64,000 nt of DNA from Amorphochlora amoebiformis (taxonomy: Eukaryota; Cercozoa; Chlorarachniophyceae): positions 1 through 64,000 of the forward strand of contig BAAHQB010000108.1 of NCBI GenBank assembly GCA_054601695.1, in the 5' to 3' direction. The position numbers were made by a program, and so were the translations under genes. The notes beneath the pieces are model-generated. The model was given only the letters and a program-made list of their open reading frames with translations, ran no database searches and had not been told where the DNA came from. This document shows positions 1 through 57,023 of the stretch, piece by piece. The stretch's first letter is position 1. Each line of letters opens with the position of its first letter.

Positions 1-980
<980 letters not shown>

Positions 981-1019
981 TACAACGGTGGCATCAAGCT
1001 GGCCTTTCGTCTCTCAGAT

Positions 1020-1125
1020 TAGACGTAGGGTCAGGGACAGGGTCAGGACCAGATGCATTAGGGTTAAGTTTAGTGTTTGGGTTCGGCTTGGGATTGGGTT
1101 ATGATTTGGGTCAGGGTTAGGGTTT
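1020..1125 (-). repeat. Degenerate TTAGGG-type repeat
   Basis: The plus strand reads GGGTCAGGG, TTAGGGTTAAG, GGGTTCGG and GGGTTAGGG units, so the C-rich strand is the minus strand. The units are heavily mutated. It is one of several interstitial telomere-like patches in the window. Confidence 0.6.
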
Positions 1126-1172
1126 ATTTTGATACAAGCGTAGAATTCTGGCTGCGTTGAATGTGAAACAAG

Positions 1173-1283
1173 GGTTTCTACTTCGAAGTTCGAGACAAAC
1201 GCATCGGATGAATTGAATCGACGCGACAATTGTCTGGAAGATTATCACAATATGATTATGTTTGTTGTTTATGTGTGTGTATG
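1173..1283 (+). other. Possible exon of the upstream plus-strand gene
   Basis: A non-repetitive island inside TA repeats is open on the plus strand and reads VSTSKFETNASDELNRRD and onward. It runs from an AAG at 1170-1172 to a GTATGTGTG donor after 1283. Its end phase (2) would fit a tiny exon near 1680-1695 that ends at a GTAAGT donor, and that would fit the exon at 2012. The opposite strand is also open here, so the call is weak. Confidence 0.22.
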
Positions 1284-1320
1284 GTATGTGTGTGTATAGA
1301 AATATGTATGTATGTATTTA

Positions 1321-1361
<41 letters not shown>

Positions 1362-1839
1362 TATATATATATATGTATATATAAATATATATATTTATCG
1401 TATATATATATATATATATATATATGTACATATATATATATATATGTATGTAATATAATATATATATATATATATATAAATATAATATGTTTGTATATAT
1501 ACATAAGACAGGTTTGACAAGTGTGTACGTATGAAAGTTATAATTCTATGTGTATGTTTATATATACATGCATTCAATGTATATCTGTGTAGGTATGTAT
1601 ATGCATTCAATGTATATCTGTGTGGGTATCCGTGTGCATAACAAATATTACATGAGCAACTTGCATGACCAAGAAGTCGAAGGAAAATGCGTAAGTGACA
1701 TGACTTTTTAAGTACACAGGACACTTAAAGACAACATATCCGATTCCAAACAACCTCACATATGCACAACACTCATGAGTGCACTCATATACAACCGCAT
1801 ACAACTACAAAGCATACACGGGCATTTAAAATACATATG

Positions 1840-1890
<51 letters not shown>

Positions 1891-2011
1891 ATATATACAT
1901 AGTCATATGTGTGTAATGTGTACAATATGTATCATATATACATCACAAACTTGAATCTAACAATCCTACGCTGTCATCATATCCCACCTCAACCTCCTTT
2001 CCCCCTCACAG

Positions 2012-2220
2012 TCCCTTTTGCATCAAGCTCCGATGCGTTGTCACCGCAGTTGCAAGAGATCAGGGGTCCCCAGCATTATATTTTAACATGCGCTCGGTAA
2101 ATTTTGAATGTACAATGGAGACACGTGTAATATGTTTGAAATTGATGCCTTGAGTATGTCAGAAGCGAAGGCCAGCAGGTTGTTCCCGTATCCTTCCAAC
2201 ATCCCGACGACCTCCCTTAA
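2012..2220 (+). CDS. 3' end of an unrecognised plus-strand gene (last two exons)
   Basis: Exon 2012-2096 follows a strong pyrimidine tract and CACAG, and ends at a GTAAAT donor. Exon 2163-2220 follows a GTCAG and ends in TAA at 2218-2220. Phase 2 carries across the 66-bp intron. The joined reading is PFASSSDALSPQLQEIRGPQ, then HYILTCARSEGQQVVPVSFQ, then HPDDLP and stop. No family is recognised. Upstream exons are uncertain and may lie in or beyond the left TA block. The short non-TA intron is unlike most others in the window. Phase agreement and good splice sites support it, but one junction is thin evidence. Confidence 0.45.
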
Positions 2221-2602
2221 TCTCTTTCGATGGTCATTTACGTTTTAATCCCCGGGGATTGCAGGGATATCCCCGACGAATCCCGTGGGTTAAGTTCTCT
2301 CGTGACTCTCGTGGAATCCCCAAATGAATCCCCGGTTGATCCCTAAAGGAGAATCTCTTGAGGTCTCTGACCGAATTTCTGCCGCAGGACCACGGCTGCC
2401 GTGACCTGCCCGCCCCCCTCGCCTCCCCTGCCACCCCCTGTCCGAATTTTCAAGCTCTCAGGCGGCCCCATCGCTGGCTACTATTCTATTGCCCTCCCTC
2501 AGACCTAAAGTTTTACTTCATTTTTCGTAAAACGGCTTCCCGCGGCGAAACCGTCACCTACCCTACCCCCACTTCCGTGTCGGCTTCACCACGCGGTACA
2601 AT
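2221..2602 (+). promoter_or_regulatory. Intergenic region / leader of the NicO-like gene
   Basis: This GC-richer 382-bp stretch lies between the TAA of the upstream gene and the ATGATG at 2603. It contains several ATCCCCGGGGATT-like and GAATCCCC units (2252-2340) that recur near 36418-36440, so part of it is probably a dispersed repeat. No clear TATA box can be separated from the background. It must hold the promoter and 5' UTR of the downstream gene. Confidence 0.45.
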
Positions 2603-12784
<10,182 letters not shown>

Positions 12785-13330
12785 GCGGGATCCATTCCAC
12801 AAAATTGATTTTTATCAGATTAATATCGCCGTGCAATCTAGGCAACTATCGCATTTTCTAAGTACTAGATCTAGAAAGAAGGTCTAGTCTAGCTAGTGTC
12901 ACAGCCCAATGATCTCTAGGATCTACAAAATCTAATAAAAATTATCTAGATTATCTAGATTATTGGAGTCTAGTGCTCCCAGTGGACAGTGACTGGGTAT
13001 TAGTCGGAAGTACTTTCCAGACTTTACTTTAAGCTAGGGCTAGTCTAGCTAGTCAAGTAGAATGCACGTGTGTACGTGTCCTAGGTGCCTGACAACTAAT
13101 GGAACTTAGTCTAGTTAGTAGGCTAGAATCTGAGAGAATATACGCGAGAGTAACTCCAGTTTATGCAGGATACTCACATCTTTTTCTTCATACTAGATCT
13201 GTATAGCAAATCTAGCTATACTATGGTCATTAAGGTCATGAATCTATAACTATCATCACCCAGTAAACTCAAATTACAAGTTGAATTGACAAATACAAAA
13301 TGAACCGCTGCGCACCCTTGCCGCTAATTT
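12785..13330. other. Gene-free CTAG-rich stretch after the NicO-like gene
   Basis: After the TGA at 12782-12784 the sequence is rich in CTAG palindromes (TCTAGCTAG, CTAGATTATCTAGATTATTG, TAGTCTAGTTAG), densest at 12865-13120. It probably includes the 3' UTR. AATAAA-like signals occur (TCTAATAAAAAT near 12931). No convincing exon was seen before 13334. Confidence 0.5.
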
Positions 13331-13333
13331 CAG

Positions 13334-13388
13334 GTCGAACATGATTGACTCTGTGTTATGTCCAATTTCTTGCTTATCCAGTGAAGGG
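13334..13388 (+). other. Isolated exon-like island
   Basis: The island is bounded by TAATTTCAG and by GGG before GTAAGTTCT, both good splice sites on the plus strand. The phase-2 frame is open (SNMIDSVLCPISCLSSEG). No partner exon could be joined, and the minus strand carries a short ATG frame here too (MFDLKLAARVRSGSF). It may be a remnant or part of a small gene. Confidence 0.25.
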
Positions 13389-13554
13389 GTAAGTTCTGAG
13401 TATTTTGTATAAATGATAAGTTGATATAATAATACATCATGACGTCACAGAGATATTATTGATAAACATAAATATGTGTATATATATACACACACACGCA
13501 TATATATATATATATATATATATGTTATAACATGTGCATAAATATATTTTAGCT

Positions 13555-13803
13555 CGAGAGCTGAAAGCAGAGCTAGAGATTTGAGAGAGGGAATGGACAA
13601 ATACATATATATATATATACATATATATGTAATATATATGGTTATATTATGTATATATGGGGGGGGGCTCGAGATCTTGAGCTCTAAAGTAGAGCTCGAG
13701 AGATATACATAGTTGGGAGGGAAGAATCTCCGATGAATCAGAGAGTAAGACAGCTCGAGGGACTTCGAGGGAGAGATTCTGCTCCAGAGAGAGTTCGATA
13801 CAA

Positions 13804-13842
<39 letters not shown>

Positions 13843-14095
13843 TTGAGTCGGAGAAACACAAAGGGAGACAGGTAAGAGAGAAAGAGAAGAGAAAAATAGA
13901 CTGAGGGGGAGAAAACGGAGAGGAAAAGAGAATCAGGGCATCATGTGGTAAGCAATTATGTAAAACATTGAAAGAGAGGAATGTGCGCAGACAGCGTGAG
14001 CTCTTAGGGAGAGGTATAATCATCCACGGAAAAGCTGGAAAATCCACACAGAGAGAAACAGAAAGAGAGAGTATGAGAGGAAGAGAGAAAATATT
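13555..14095. repeat. GA-rich (minus strand CT-rich) island
   Basis: AGAGAG-rich sequence with CTCGAGAG units (13549, 13668, 13695), interrupted by (TA)n at 13809-13838. The minus strand gives a long Ser-Leu-Phe open frame that is a repeat artefact. The real terminal exon at 14139-14800 ends just to its right. Confidence 0.7.
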
Positions 14096-14138
14096 ATGAA
14101 AACAAATCAAATTCACCACTTTCTGGGCCCTCGACATT

Positions 14139-14934
14139 TTATATCAACCCGCGCCCCCGACCCTTGGCCTTGCTCAGGTTTTCGCTACAAAGAAAGGTGC
14201 CCATTCCCAAATGAGAGGAGTTCCGAGCTTCTCTTTCAGCGTCGTCGAATGTATACTGTGCGTCGAATGTATACCTTTTCGACACCAATGCGACGCTGCG
14301 AGCCCTCTCTCCATCGTCATCAAACATGGACCGCTTGGAGTCGGACTGAGGGACCCTGTGCGACCCAGCGTCACTCTTTTCGTCAACGAGCGACGACATG
14401 TTCGACCAGCCCCTCTTCACACGGTTCGAGTCTTGAGGCTTAGAAAAAGGACTTGGGGGCGCCCGTCGACCACTTCGAAGCGAGTCTAACCCGATGATAT
14501 TGACACCACGGTCATCGTAGAAAGATGTGTCCGTGACGAAGCTCTCCGCTCTCTTTCGGCCGGATTCTTGCATGTCTCCTGAGATCGCCCGAGGAGACCT
14601 AGCCGTTTCGACGTGGGCGCTTCCGATGGAACGGTTCGCGCGTCGATTCCGGCGGCGAATGCGGATTCGGAGGGCTGAATTGTGGCGAGGAGATGAGGCA
14701 GAGCTGGCGGAAATTACGTCGTGGATTTCCAGACTCGAACGCCGTCTTGATGTGTTAGAGATCGAGAGCTTGGAGCGAGGACTCGATTCTCGAATGCTGT
14801 CTAGATAGTTTTGGAGTGGTGTGTGGGTATATCTTTGTAAAGTACACAAATGTATATTCATGTACGGTATAAACACACACACATATATATATATATATAA
14901 TATATAATATATATAAATATATATGTATACACAC

Positions 14935-14966
<32 letters not shown>

Positions 14967-14983
14967 GTATGGGTATAACATGC

Positions 14984-15014
<31 letters not shown>

Positions 15015-15060
15015 TGTATACATAAACGTATATATAAATGTATTAAACACGTACACGCAT

Positions 15061-15107
<47 letters not shown>

Positions 15108-15169
15108 TGTATATATATAAATATGTATACATAAACGTATATATAAATGTATTAAACACGTACACGCAT

Positions 15170-15230
<61 letters not shown>

Positions 15231-15423
15231 CCTATTGCATCAATACCCCTGATACTTCCCAAATTCTCTTCAGCTCCTCCAGCAGTCTATATATAGTAAT
15301 ATATATATATATATATATGTATATGTATGTACACTATATTTTGAATATTTGTATATGAATTTAAATGTGTAGAATTCCAACTTAGATGAACACACTACGT
15401 TGTATGCATACACAAATATATAC

Positions 15424-15504
<81 letters not shown>

Positions 15505-15944
15505 AAACTCATTTTAAGCGAATAGAATTCATACGTATCATAAATGTACATGTTCATAGACGCATCCATATATGAAAGTTACATATATATATATATACAC
15601 ATATATATATATGTATATATATGATATTTTATGTATAACTGTATATAAAAGTGTAGAGTTATTATTATCATATTAATATGATAATGATACTAATAATTTA
15701 ATAAAACACCTTTAGTGAAACCAATTGAAATTTTAATTTGTTCTGAGTATGCTCCCTAGCTGACTGTAACACCTGTTTACACATATATATAATGCATATA
15801 CATACATACACACATATATATATATTATATATATATTTATATAAATATGTATAGTATAATGTACATATTTATTATATTAACTAGTCCTAAACATATTCAT
15901 TGTGATTTTATCAGCTGTGTCCTACATAATGTTTATTATAAAAT

Positions 15945-16000
<56 letters not shown>

Positions 16001-16150
16001 GTCTTGAATATACGCATCATGTACAAACATGTATATTTGTATACATACACATATATACATATAAATATATGTTCATATATAGATATATATGAATGAATTA
16101 CAGATACATATGTATTTATTTATTAATATATATATATATATATATTATAT

Positions 16151-16189
<39 letters not shown>

Positions 16190-16580
16190 CTATACGTTTA
16201 CAGAATGCACATATATTAAAGAATCTCTCTTAACGTACATATACACATATATACGTACATATATGATAAATATATGTATATGTACATATTCATATACACA
16301 TAAATATATACGTACACGTTGTACATATTGATAACTATACCTTCATTTGAATATGTGCATGCATGCATATGTATGTATTAAATATATAAATATAATATAT
16401 GAGCATATGTATTTGGATATACCTCTAGATTGTCCGCCGCAATATCAAATATGATATAGAATCTCTCTTGAATTCGTTGCACGTGTTGAAGAGACTTCGC
16501 GATGTCACTGTCAGTTGCGTTTTCTTTCACCCTGTCCCCGTGGACAGAAAAAATCTTCCATCCAAATTCAAGTTTGCCGC
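14139..16580 (-). CDS. Alternative C-terminal exons of the REJ-GPS gene (or 3' end of a separate gene)
   Basis: Three exons join in phase: 16580-16423, 15286-15232, 14800-14139 (TAA). They read [20 protein letters not shown] and onward, [18 protein letters not shown], then a 220-residue Ser/Arg-rich tail with many RRxS-type sites ([19 protein letters not shown]) and ending KGRGRGLI. There is no start codon or signal peptide. The first exon needs phase 1, exactly what the last membrane-segment exon (18688-18568) supplies. That splice would replace the 17594-17383 tail and give about 2139 residues. The start GGKLEF resembles the SGKIGF stretch of the other tail exon. The composition suggests a cytoplasmic, possibly phosphorylated tail. 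A separate 5'-truncated gene cannot be excluded. Confidence 0.6.
15001..15185. repeat. 109-bp tandem duplication in an intron
   Basis: A block running from AATATGTATACATAAACGTA to GTACACGCATACACACAC occurs twice, starting near 15011 and 15120. It lies between exons 15286-15232 and 14800-14139. Confidence 0.7.
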
Positions 16581-16899
16581 CTTGAGTAGGTTATGTAGTT
16601 ATAAATACACTGTGTTGTAATGTAGGTTAGGTTATTATAGTAATGAGTAGATTTGTTGTAATGCGTAGGTTATATATATATATATGCATATATATAAATT
16701 TATATATATATATATTTTATATATATATATATATAAATATGTATGTATCGATATGTATATAGATGCATTTGTGTTGATAAAATAAACATGAATATATATA
16801 TATATATATGTATTTTTATATATAAATATATAGATATACGTATTTCTATATACATATTATATACATATATATATTATATATATATATATATACATATGT

Positions 16900-16937
<38 letters not shown>

Positions 16938-17382
16938 AGGATTTTTTTTTAACATTAATTACGTTGACTGTTGTTAACTCTTGTGTGTTGTATTTATGTG
17001 CATATTTCTATATGTATGCATATATTTCATACATATGCTACACAATAGACGTATGAATGTATTGTATTTAGAAAGGAGATATATAAATTATTGGAAAACA
17101 CACATATATAGACATATGTATATATACATATATTATGCTACATATATGTATATAATATTATATATATATAGATATATTGTACTAACGCATATACTTATAG
17201 ATATTTTAATACATAAGAGTGTTTCAGAGAATAGAGACATAAATTATTTTTAAAATATCGTGAAGGTTTGAAGTAAAAAACACAAGCGGAAAAAAAACAC
17301 ACACACTTCTAGATCTCAAACATTCTCGAAAACTCGAGTATATGAGCATTAGAGTACATTAATGTTATCTGTACAGTTAGGA
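16581..17382. other. Gene-free AT-rich stretch between the two tail options
   Basis: On the minus strand this follows the TAA of the 17594-17383 exon. It contains T-rich runs and AATAA-like motifs (TTTTAAAAATAATTT near 17241-17255) that could end a transcript there. No exon with both splice sites and a fitting phase was found. Confidence 0.4.
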
Positions 17383-35853
<18,471 letters not shown>

Positions 35854-37281
35854 AGCCTTGTTTGTGATGCGTTACAGCTCAGATCAAAAATATATGGGTA
35901 TGCTTTATATATTTTGAAAGTTAAATAATACTTCTAAGGAGTACACAAATTTGATTTCATTTTTTAGGAGAGCTTAGATTGGCTTAAATAACTGATATTT
36001 TTACTGAAATACGCTGTGGTGAGGTTTGAGACATGGGTTACATACAGATGCAAAAATATGTAACATCTGTACGTTTAATCAGAAGAAAATGAAAGGTTCC
36101 TCAACCACCAAAGAGGGAAATCGCAGGAAGACAGAATGGAAGAGAAAGCAGAGAGCGAGGGGAAGGGAGAGTCAGATAGAGGGAGAAGAGAGGGCGAAAG
36201 GTGGACGAGAGTTAGAGTGGAGAATTACAGAAGCGCAGATATTAGAGAGCAACCTCTCTCCCTAGCGAAATTGGAACTCGTTTATTTTGTACTGTGCACC
36301 TCATCATCGAAAAGGAACCTCAGAGAGCACATAACTTGAATCAACAAGGTAGCCAGCTCGCTCGATCCTTCTCTTCTTGAGGCGGGATGGACCATCTGTC
36401 CACAAAAACTGGAATTATCCCCGGGGATTACGGGCACTGTCCGTTTATTTCGTTGAATTCTTCTTAAAACGTCGGCCATGAAACAGGATGTGGCCTGAAT
36501 AGACCTTGGTGGGATAAAGGGGGTTGCTGCCATCTATTAAGTCGATATGAGGATGTATCGGAACTAGTGAGGTAACAAATGTTGTGCGTGGGAAAAGTAT
36601 TAGTTTTTTTACAGAGGGAAAAGGGCGTTTAGTTTTCGTGACGAGAAAAGCGTCGGCGGAAAGCAGCGCGTGGATATGTCTTCCGATTTACCCGGACAAG
36701 GCGGTGCGCGAGCAGTACGTATTCGAACATTCAGATGAAACCAACTGGAGCCAGAACCTATAACTAATATTAACCAAATACTGCGATAAAAGCAGACAAC
36801 TTTCTGCCAATGATCATAAGTGTTATGATATGTATGGCTTATAATACTACATGATCTCGAGCTAGATGAGCACATTTGCACAACCTATACATGTAGTTAT
36901 ACTAGTACTAGTAGTAATAGCCTGCGCATGCACTATCCAGACGATTGTTCATCGACTCTTGAATACGCTCAGACCGTACTGTGACGCTCTATGCTGCACT
37001 TGCGTACTTGGGAAATGGAGTATTCCACGCTAACCAAAGCATAACACACCGTGACGTATGAAAATACATGTCTGCAGTGTACTATGGTCATGACCTATGT
37101 CGGATATTCTAGTTACTAGTAGCCTCATATATTCCTATGTGTATATGTATTATAATATTGTCGCGGATCTAAATAGTAAAGCAAAGCAAATGAAGTTCAA
37201 GACTCATAATATCTCTAGTATATCTAGATATAGATTCTAGAGATTAAAGAACTTGGCAAATGGTAATTCCAAAACTTGGCG
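35854..37281. promoter_or_regulatory. Intergenic spacer between the two minus-strand genes
   Basis: This 1.4-kb, non-TA stretch lies between the ATG at 35853 and the stop of the next gene at 37282. It holds a GA-rich block (36118-36245), a TATCCCCGGGGATTACGGGC repeat unit (36417-36436) and CTAG-rich sequence (36895-37240). Two minus-strand frames of 83 and 90 codons (36533-36282, 36881-36609) show no family features and are not called. It should contain the promoter of the REJ-GPS gene and the 3' UTR of the secreted-protein gene. Confidence 0.5.
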
Positions 37282-50741
<13,460 letters not shown>

Positions 50742-51012
50742 CGGAGTGACACGCGTCTGACACGTGTTGATGGTAGGGTATCTGAATTAAGGATATTTCG
50801 ATATGACACATATCTTACCCCTGATATGTGCATGAAATACCGAATTATTAATTTAAATATCGGGAGCTACATTCGTGACATATTCATGTATCACGCTCCT
50901 TATCCGGGACCCAAATTATACTTTATTCTTCGGCTCCGTCGTGATGACGCCGGCCGCCATCTACTGACAGCTTGGCCCTTTTCTGTCCTCCTCTCCCCTT
51001 GCAAAACTACAT
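50742..51012. promoter_or_regulatory. 271-bp divergent promoter region
   Basis: It separates the ATG of the minus-strand secreted-protein gene (50741) from the ATG of the plus-strand GT32 gene (51013). It has no (TA)n tract and is closer to average base composition than its surroundings. Candidate elements include GACACGCGTCTGACACGTG (50748-50766). Both genes probably share it. Confidence 0.6.
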
Positions 51013-51562
51013 ATGAACTCTATCAAGAGGCAAAAAATTTTACTGGGAACAGTCTTGTCCGGTTATGTAGCTATTGTAGCTTTTCTGGCCGCGTATGAGG
51101 ACTCATCGTACCAAAAGGTACACGTTCCAGTAGCGACGTAGACTTTTCCGAGGGGGAGAGGGAGAAAAAGAGAGCGACGGAATAGGGAAAGAGTGAGAAA
51201 CACCTTGGGTAGGTATGCATGAGAAAGTGCCGAGAAACAACGAGACAGAGAGGGAAACGAGGAAAAAGGATACATGTTTGAAAGACGTGTGGAAACTATT
51301 TCGTTAAAGAGAGGGAGAGTGAGAAAGCATATGATACATGGAAAAATGCGAAAAGGGGGGGAGGAAAGGCAAATAGACTAGTTGGGAAGCAACTAAAAAC
51401 ATATTAATCTCGATTAATTTCTCCACCTATGCCCGAGCCGTAAGTCTCTCTTCGCTCGCCCTTCCTCTCTTTCCCCTCCTGAGGCCCTCTAATTTTCTCT
51501 ATTTCACAGAGCATTTCTCATAGAATAATAACATATATATATATATATATATATATATTGTA

Positions 51563-51601
<39 letters not shown>

Positions 51602-51623
51602 GTGTGTTATCTGTACGTATAAC

Positions 51624-51714
<91 letters not shown>

Positions 51715-51739
51715 ATTATATATACATAATATAATATAC

Positions 51740-51775
<36 letters not shown>

Positions 51776-52876
51776 AATATATATATATACACATATATCC
51801 ATATATATGAGAAATGCTAAGCCCACGTGTCCCTAACGATAAAAAAAAAAAAAAACAGAAACTTGCTCTCGAAGAAACTACTCGCCAGGCGGCAGCCTCT
51901 TCCACTATAGATCTCTTGAGCGTACGCAATCCCTACCCCAACCCAAACCCTAACCCTAACCCTACTCCAGCCTAATCCCATTCCTCAAAACCCTAGCCCC
52001 AACCCACCTCAACCAATTCGTAATCCTAGCTTTACCCTGACGCTAACCCTTTGATCCTGAGCCCTAACCTACTTCACTGTAACCGTAATATTCTCCCTCA
52101 TCCCCTCCCGCTAAACCGTAACCCGAATCCATCTTCGGATATCAGATATATCAGATATCAGGTCTCAGATATTAGATACCTTATATTGATGCTAACCCCA
52201 ACCCGAAACCTAGCTCTCATCGTAAGGTTAACCCTAGTTTGCGGCCGAAGGAGCAGACCCTGGAGACCCTTGCCCCTACGTTGCTAGACAGCGCCTGTAA
52301 TGAGCCGAAAAAAAATAAAAAATAAAAAAAAATTAAAAAATCGCTGAGAATTTGTTAGAAGAGTCTAGAATTTCTCCCTACATTTCTAATCCTAACTCAA
52401 TCCTAATCCTGACCCGAATATGAATCAAACTGCCGATTCTAGTCTTGGTGATCCTAATCTTAATATTAAAAATACTCATCCTAATCCTGATCCTAATCTT
52501 AATCCCAACACTTATCTAGTCCTAATGCTGTCCTAACCGTAATCTCAACCCTAATCCTGTTCACAACCCCAACCCCAACCTTAACCCTAATCCTTAGTCC
52601 TAGTCCTTAATCCTAATCCTTAATCCTAATTCTTTATCCTAATCCTTAATCTTAATCCTTAATCCTAATCCTTAATCCTCTTCCTTAATCCTAATCTTTA
52701 ATCTTAATCCTTGACCTTAATCCTTAATCCTAATCTCTAATCGGCGTAATCCTAATCTTCATCCTAATCCTAATGTCAATCCTAATCCCTCAGGCCCGAT
52801 GCTCGGAAGCTAGCGAATGCTGCGGGAAGGTATGCATGTATGTGTATTAAGTTACGTATGTAAAAGTTATACGTGT

Positions 52877-52916
<40 letters not shown>

Positions 52917-52958
52917 ATATATATTTATATATAGGTACCTTTATACATAGAATATTCA

Positions 52959-53008
<50 letters not shown>

Positions 53009-53037
53009 AAGTGTAAAAAGATTACATTATATATAAA

Positions 53038-53073
<36 letters not shown>

Positions 53074-53089
53074 GTGTGTATGTGTGTGT

Positions 53090-53133
<44 letters not shown>

Positions 53134-53154
53134 CACGCATATATACAAACACAC

Positions 53155-53243
<89 letters not shown>

Positions 53244-53405
53244 ATATATACATGTATGATGTGTGTATATATTGTATTATATGTGTGCATCTGCAACATA
53301 TATAATACATTCATTTGGGTATACCTCATCCACGTAGTACGCACATATGCTTTATATATATATGCAAACATAAATATACATATATGTCTAAAAATATATA
53401 TAAAA

Positions 53406-53443
<38 letters not shown>

Positions 53444-54317
53444 ACATATACACGTACACATATACAAACATAGATCTATGATATATATATGCATATATCT
53501 GCATGCATATATATGTATATATGTAAATACACATTATAGTATACATAGCATATATAACATGCTATTCCCAGAAAAGTACTTTCCGGCGCAGAATTCACGA
53601 ATCTCATTCAATCACAAAAGGTACCCTAACCCTAACCCTAACCCTAACCCTAACCCTAACCCAACCTAACCCCAACCCTAACCTAACTCTAACCCTAACC
53701 CTAACCCTAGCCCGACACTTAACAGACACCCTAACCCTAACCGTAACCCTAACCCTAGCCCTAACCCTAACTCGACACCCGAAACCGACACTCTTACGCT
53801 AACCAAAACCTAACCCTAACCCTAACCCTAACCATAAACCTAACCTTAACGCTAACCCTAACCCCTAACCCTGACCCTAACCCTAACATAACCCTAACCC
53901 TAACGCTAACCCTAACCCTAACTCTAACCTACCCCTAACCCTAACCCTAACCCAAACCTTAACCAGTAACCATGTATCTATTCCTAATATTAAATCTAAC
54001 CTTAAAACTATTACCGTGACCCTAATTTAATACTATTACCGTGAACCTAATTTAATACTATTACCGTGACCCTAATTTAATACTATTACCGTGAACCTAA
54101 TTTAATACTATTACGGTGAACCTTTAATACTATTACCGTGAACCTAATTTAATACTATTACGGTGACCCTAACTTAATGCTATTATCGTGACCCTAACTC
54201 TATTTACTACCTGTTTATGCACCTTACCCTAACGTTGACCAATACATATAAATAAATATGTGTATATATAGTATATATATATATATATATATTCATTTAT
54301 CAAATACATATATAATT

Positions 54318-54365
<48 letters not shown>

Positions 54366-56232
54366 ATATTAAATTCTATAATACTATAAATATATATATA
54401 TATATATATATTCGGACTAGAATACAGCTTAGTCCTATCAGTAACCCTGATCGGACACCCTAACCCTAACCCTACTTCCAATCCTAACCCTAACCCTAAC
54501 CCTAACCCTAACCCTAACCCTAACCGTAAACCTAACTCTAACCCTAACCCTAACCCTGACCCGAACCGTAAACCTAATTCTAACTCTAACCCTAACCCTA
54601 ACCCCAACCGTAAACCTAACTCTAACCCTAACCCTAACCCTAACTCTAGCCTTTACACAACAGCTCTCCTGACAATAAAATTTAAAAACTCAACGTGCAT
54701 TACGATGTGTACACTGACAGTGCAAATATGTCCATCGGACGTTACTACCCGATAATTTTGTCCGCATCTCTCATCCTAACCCTAGCTCTAACCCTAACCC
54801 TAACCCTAGCTCTAACCCTAACCTTAACCCTAGCTCTAACCCTAACCCTAACCCTAGCTCTAACCCTAACCCTAACCCTAATCCTTCAGTTAGCTATCAA
54901 AACCCTCCCAAATGGCATTCCCAAGGTCTTCTCTAACTCCAGCCCTAAAATCCTAACCCTAATCCCAACCCTAACCCTAGCCCTAACCCCAACCCTAACC
55001 CTAACGTAACCCTAACCCCAACCCTAACCCTAGATTTTCCATCAAACCTGGTGGGCGCGAAAAGTTAGCGAAGGAAAACTTCGCTTATCTGCGTCGTGGC
55101 TACGGTGTATGCCCGGTATACCTAAACCTAACCCAAACCTTCAGGCTAGCTAAAATCATCATAAAAGGTCTGATGTAGCATCCTAGCCTAACCCTTATCA
55201 ACCCTAACCGTAACCCTAACCCTAACCCTAACCCTAAAACCCTAACCCTAACCCTAACCCTAACCCTATGGCCTACTTTTTTTCATTCTGAATATAACCC
55301 TAATCCTAACCCTAGACTGGATTCATGTGTTGTGGGATGACAACGAAGTAAGAGAGCTATTTCAGGTATCCATCACTCTCAGTCTAACTCGAGCTCTAAC
55401 CCTAGCTCTAACCCTAGCTCTAACCCTAGCTCGAACCCTAACCCTAACCCTAAAGCGAAGAGAAGCTTATCTGTGATCTAAATGAATTTTCCTTTTCTAT
55501 CAACCACAACTCAAGTCAAACAACCAAATTTCATGCCAATCTTAGCTCTAGCCTTTCTAACCCTAAGATTATCTGATCCTTGACACTTATTTCATACCAT
55601 AACAGTAATCCTAACCCTAACCCAACCCTAACCCTAACCCTAACCCTAACCCTAACCCAACCCATGATCCCACTAAACCTAACCCTACCTTTTGACAGTA
55701 ACCGTAAACTACTTCCAACCCTAACCCTAACCCTAATCCTAACCCTAACCTTAACCCTACTCCTAACCCTAATCCTAACCCTAATCCTAACCTTAACCCT
55801 AATCTTACTCTAACCCTAATCGTAACCATAACCCTAACCAACACCCTAATCCTAACCTTAACTCTAACCCTAACCCTATCCTTACCCTAACCCTAATGTC
55901 AATGGTCCTCGAACTAAGACATGCTGAATAATCTGATCCTAACCCTAACCTTAAAAACAACCCTAACCTTAAACCCTAACCCTAACCCTAACCCTAACCC
56001 TAACCCTAACCCTAACCCTAACCCTAACCCTAACCCTAACCCTAACCCTAACCCTAACCCTAACCCTAACCCTAACCCTAACCCTAACCCTAACCCTAAC
56101 CCTAACCCTAACCCTAAACCAACCCATAACCCTAACCCTAACCCTAATCCTAACCCTAACCCTAATCCTAACCTCAATCAAATTTAGACCGAGTTTCCAG
56201 AAGCTCTTCCTTTGTTCGATGGGTAGGCGTAG

Positions 56233-56285
<53 letters not shown>

Positions 56286-56818
56286 ATATATATATATGCA
56301 TGTATTATACCTAACCCTAACTCTAACCCTAACTCTAACCCTAACCCAAGGTACCCGTACCCGGTGCAGAGATCAGATATTTTCCGGTATTTGGTGCTGG
56401 ATGTGTATGGTTAGAATTACACAATTTTCATTATTTTTTCGTCATTTTCGTTATTTTTTTTTTTATTGTCATATTTATATTTATCAATTCGGCAAATTTG
56501 GGTTTTTTTTTTTTTATTTAATTTGTTTTTTTTTTTTAGCTTAACTTTGTTTTTTTTTTTTTAAATTAATTTTTGTTTTTTTTTATTAATTTTATTGTTG
56601 TCCTATATACTAGTTTTTTAATTTTTGTATTTTTTTTTTCAGTTTATACTGTGTTTTAATATTTCTATTTATTAAATGGATAAGTTTGCATGTATTCATA
56701 CATTTTGTAATCTTGGTTTATATCATTTCTCGTTTATTTCTACTATTCTTTCTATTTAATTATTAGTATATTTCTCTTGTTATCTTCATGTATTTACTTA
56801 GTATAGTATAAAGTATGT

Positions 56819-56851
<33 letters not shown>

Positions 56852-56883
56852 GCAAATATATTTGTATATATATACACATGTGC

Positions 56884-56936
<53 letters not shown>

Positions 56937-56984
56937 GTGTACATTCTACATAGATGTTCGTATTAACATGGATGTATATACATG

Positions 56985-57023
<39 letters not shown>

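Noticed and set aside
13445-14137. 230-codon minus-strand Ser-Leu-Phe frame
   Set aside because: Runs through CT-rich repeat and (TA)n, has no domain features and does not join the neighbouring exon in phase.
36282-36881. Two minus-strand frames of 83 and 90 codons in the intergenic spacer
   Set aside because: No features, no neighbours in phase, and part overlaps a dispersed CCCCGGGGATT repeat. They could be leader sequence of the REJ-GPS gene.
55921-56187. NPNPNP and LGLGLG frames in CCCTAA arrays
   Set aside because: Translations of the hexamer repeat. The arrays are intronic.
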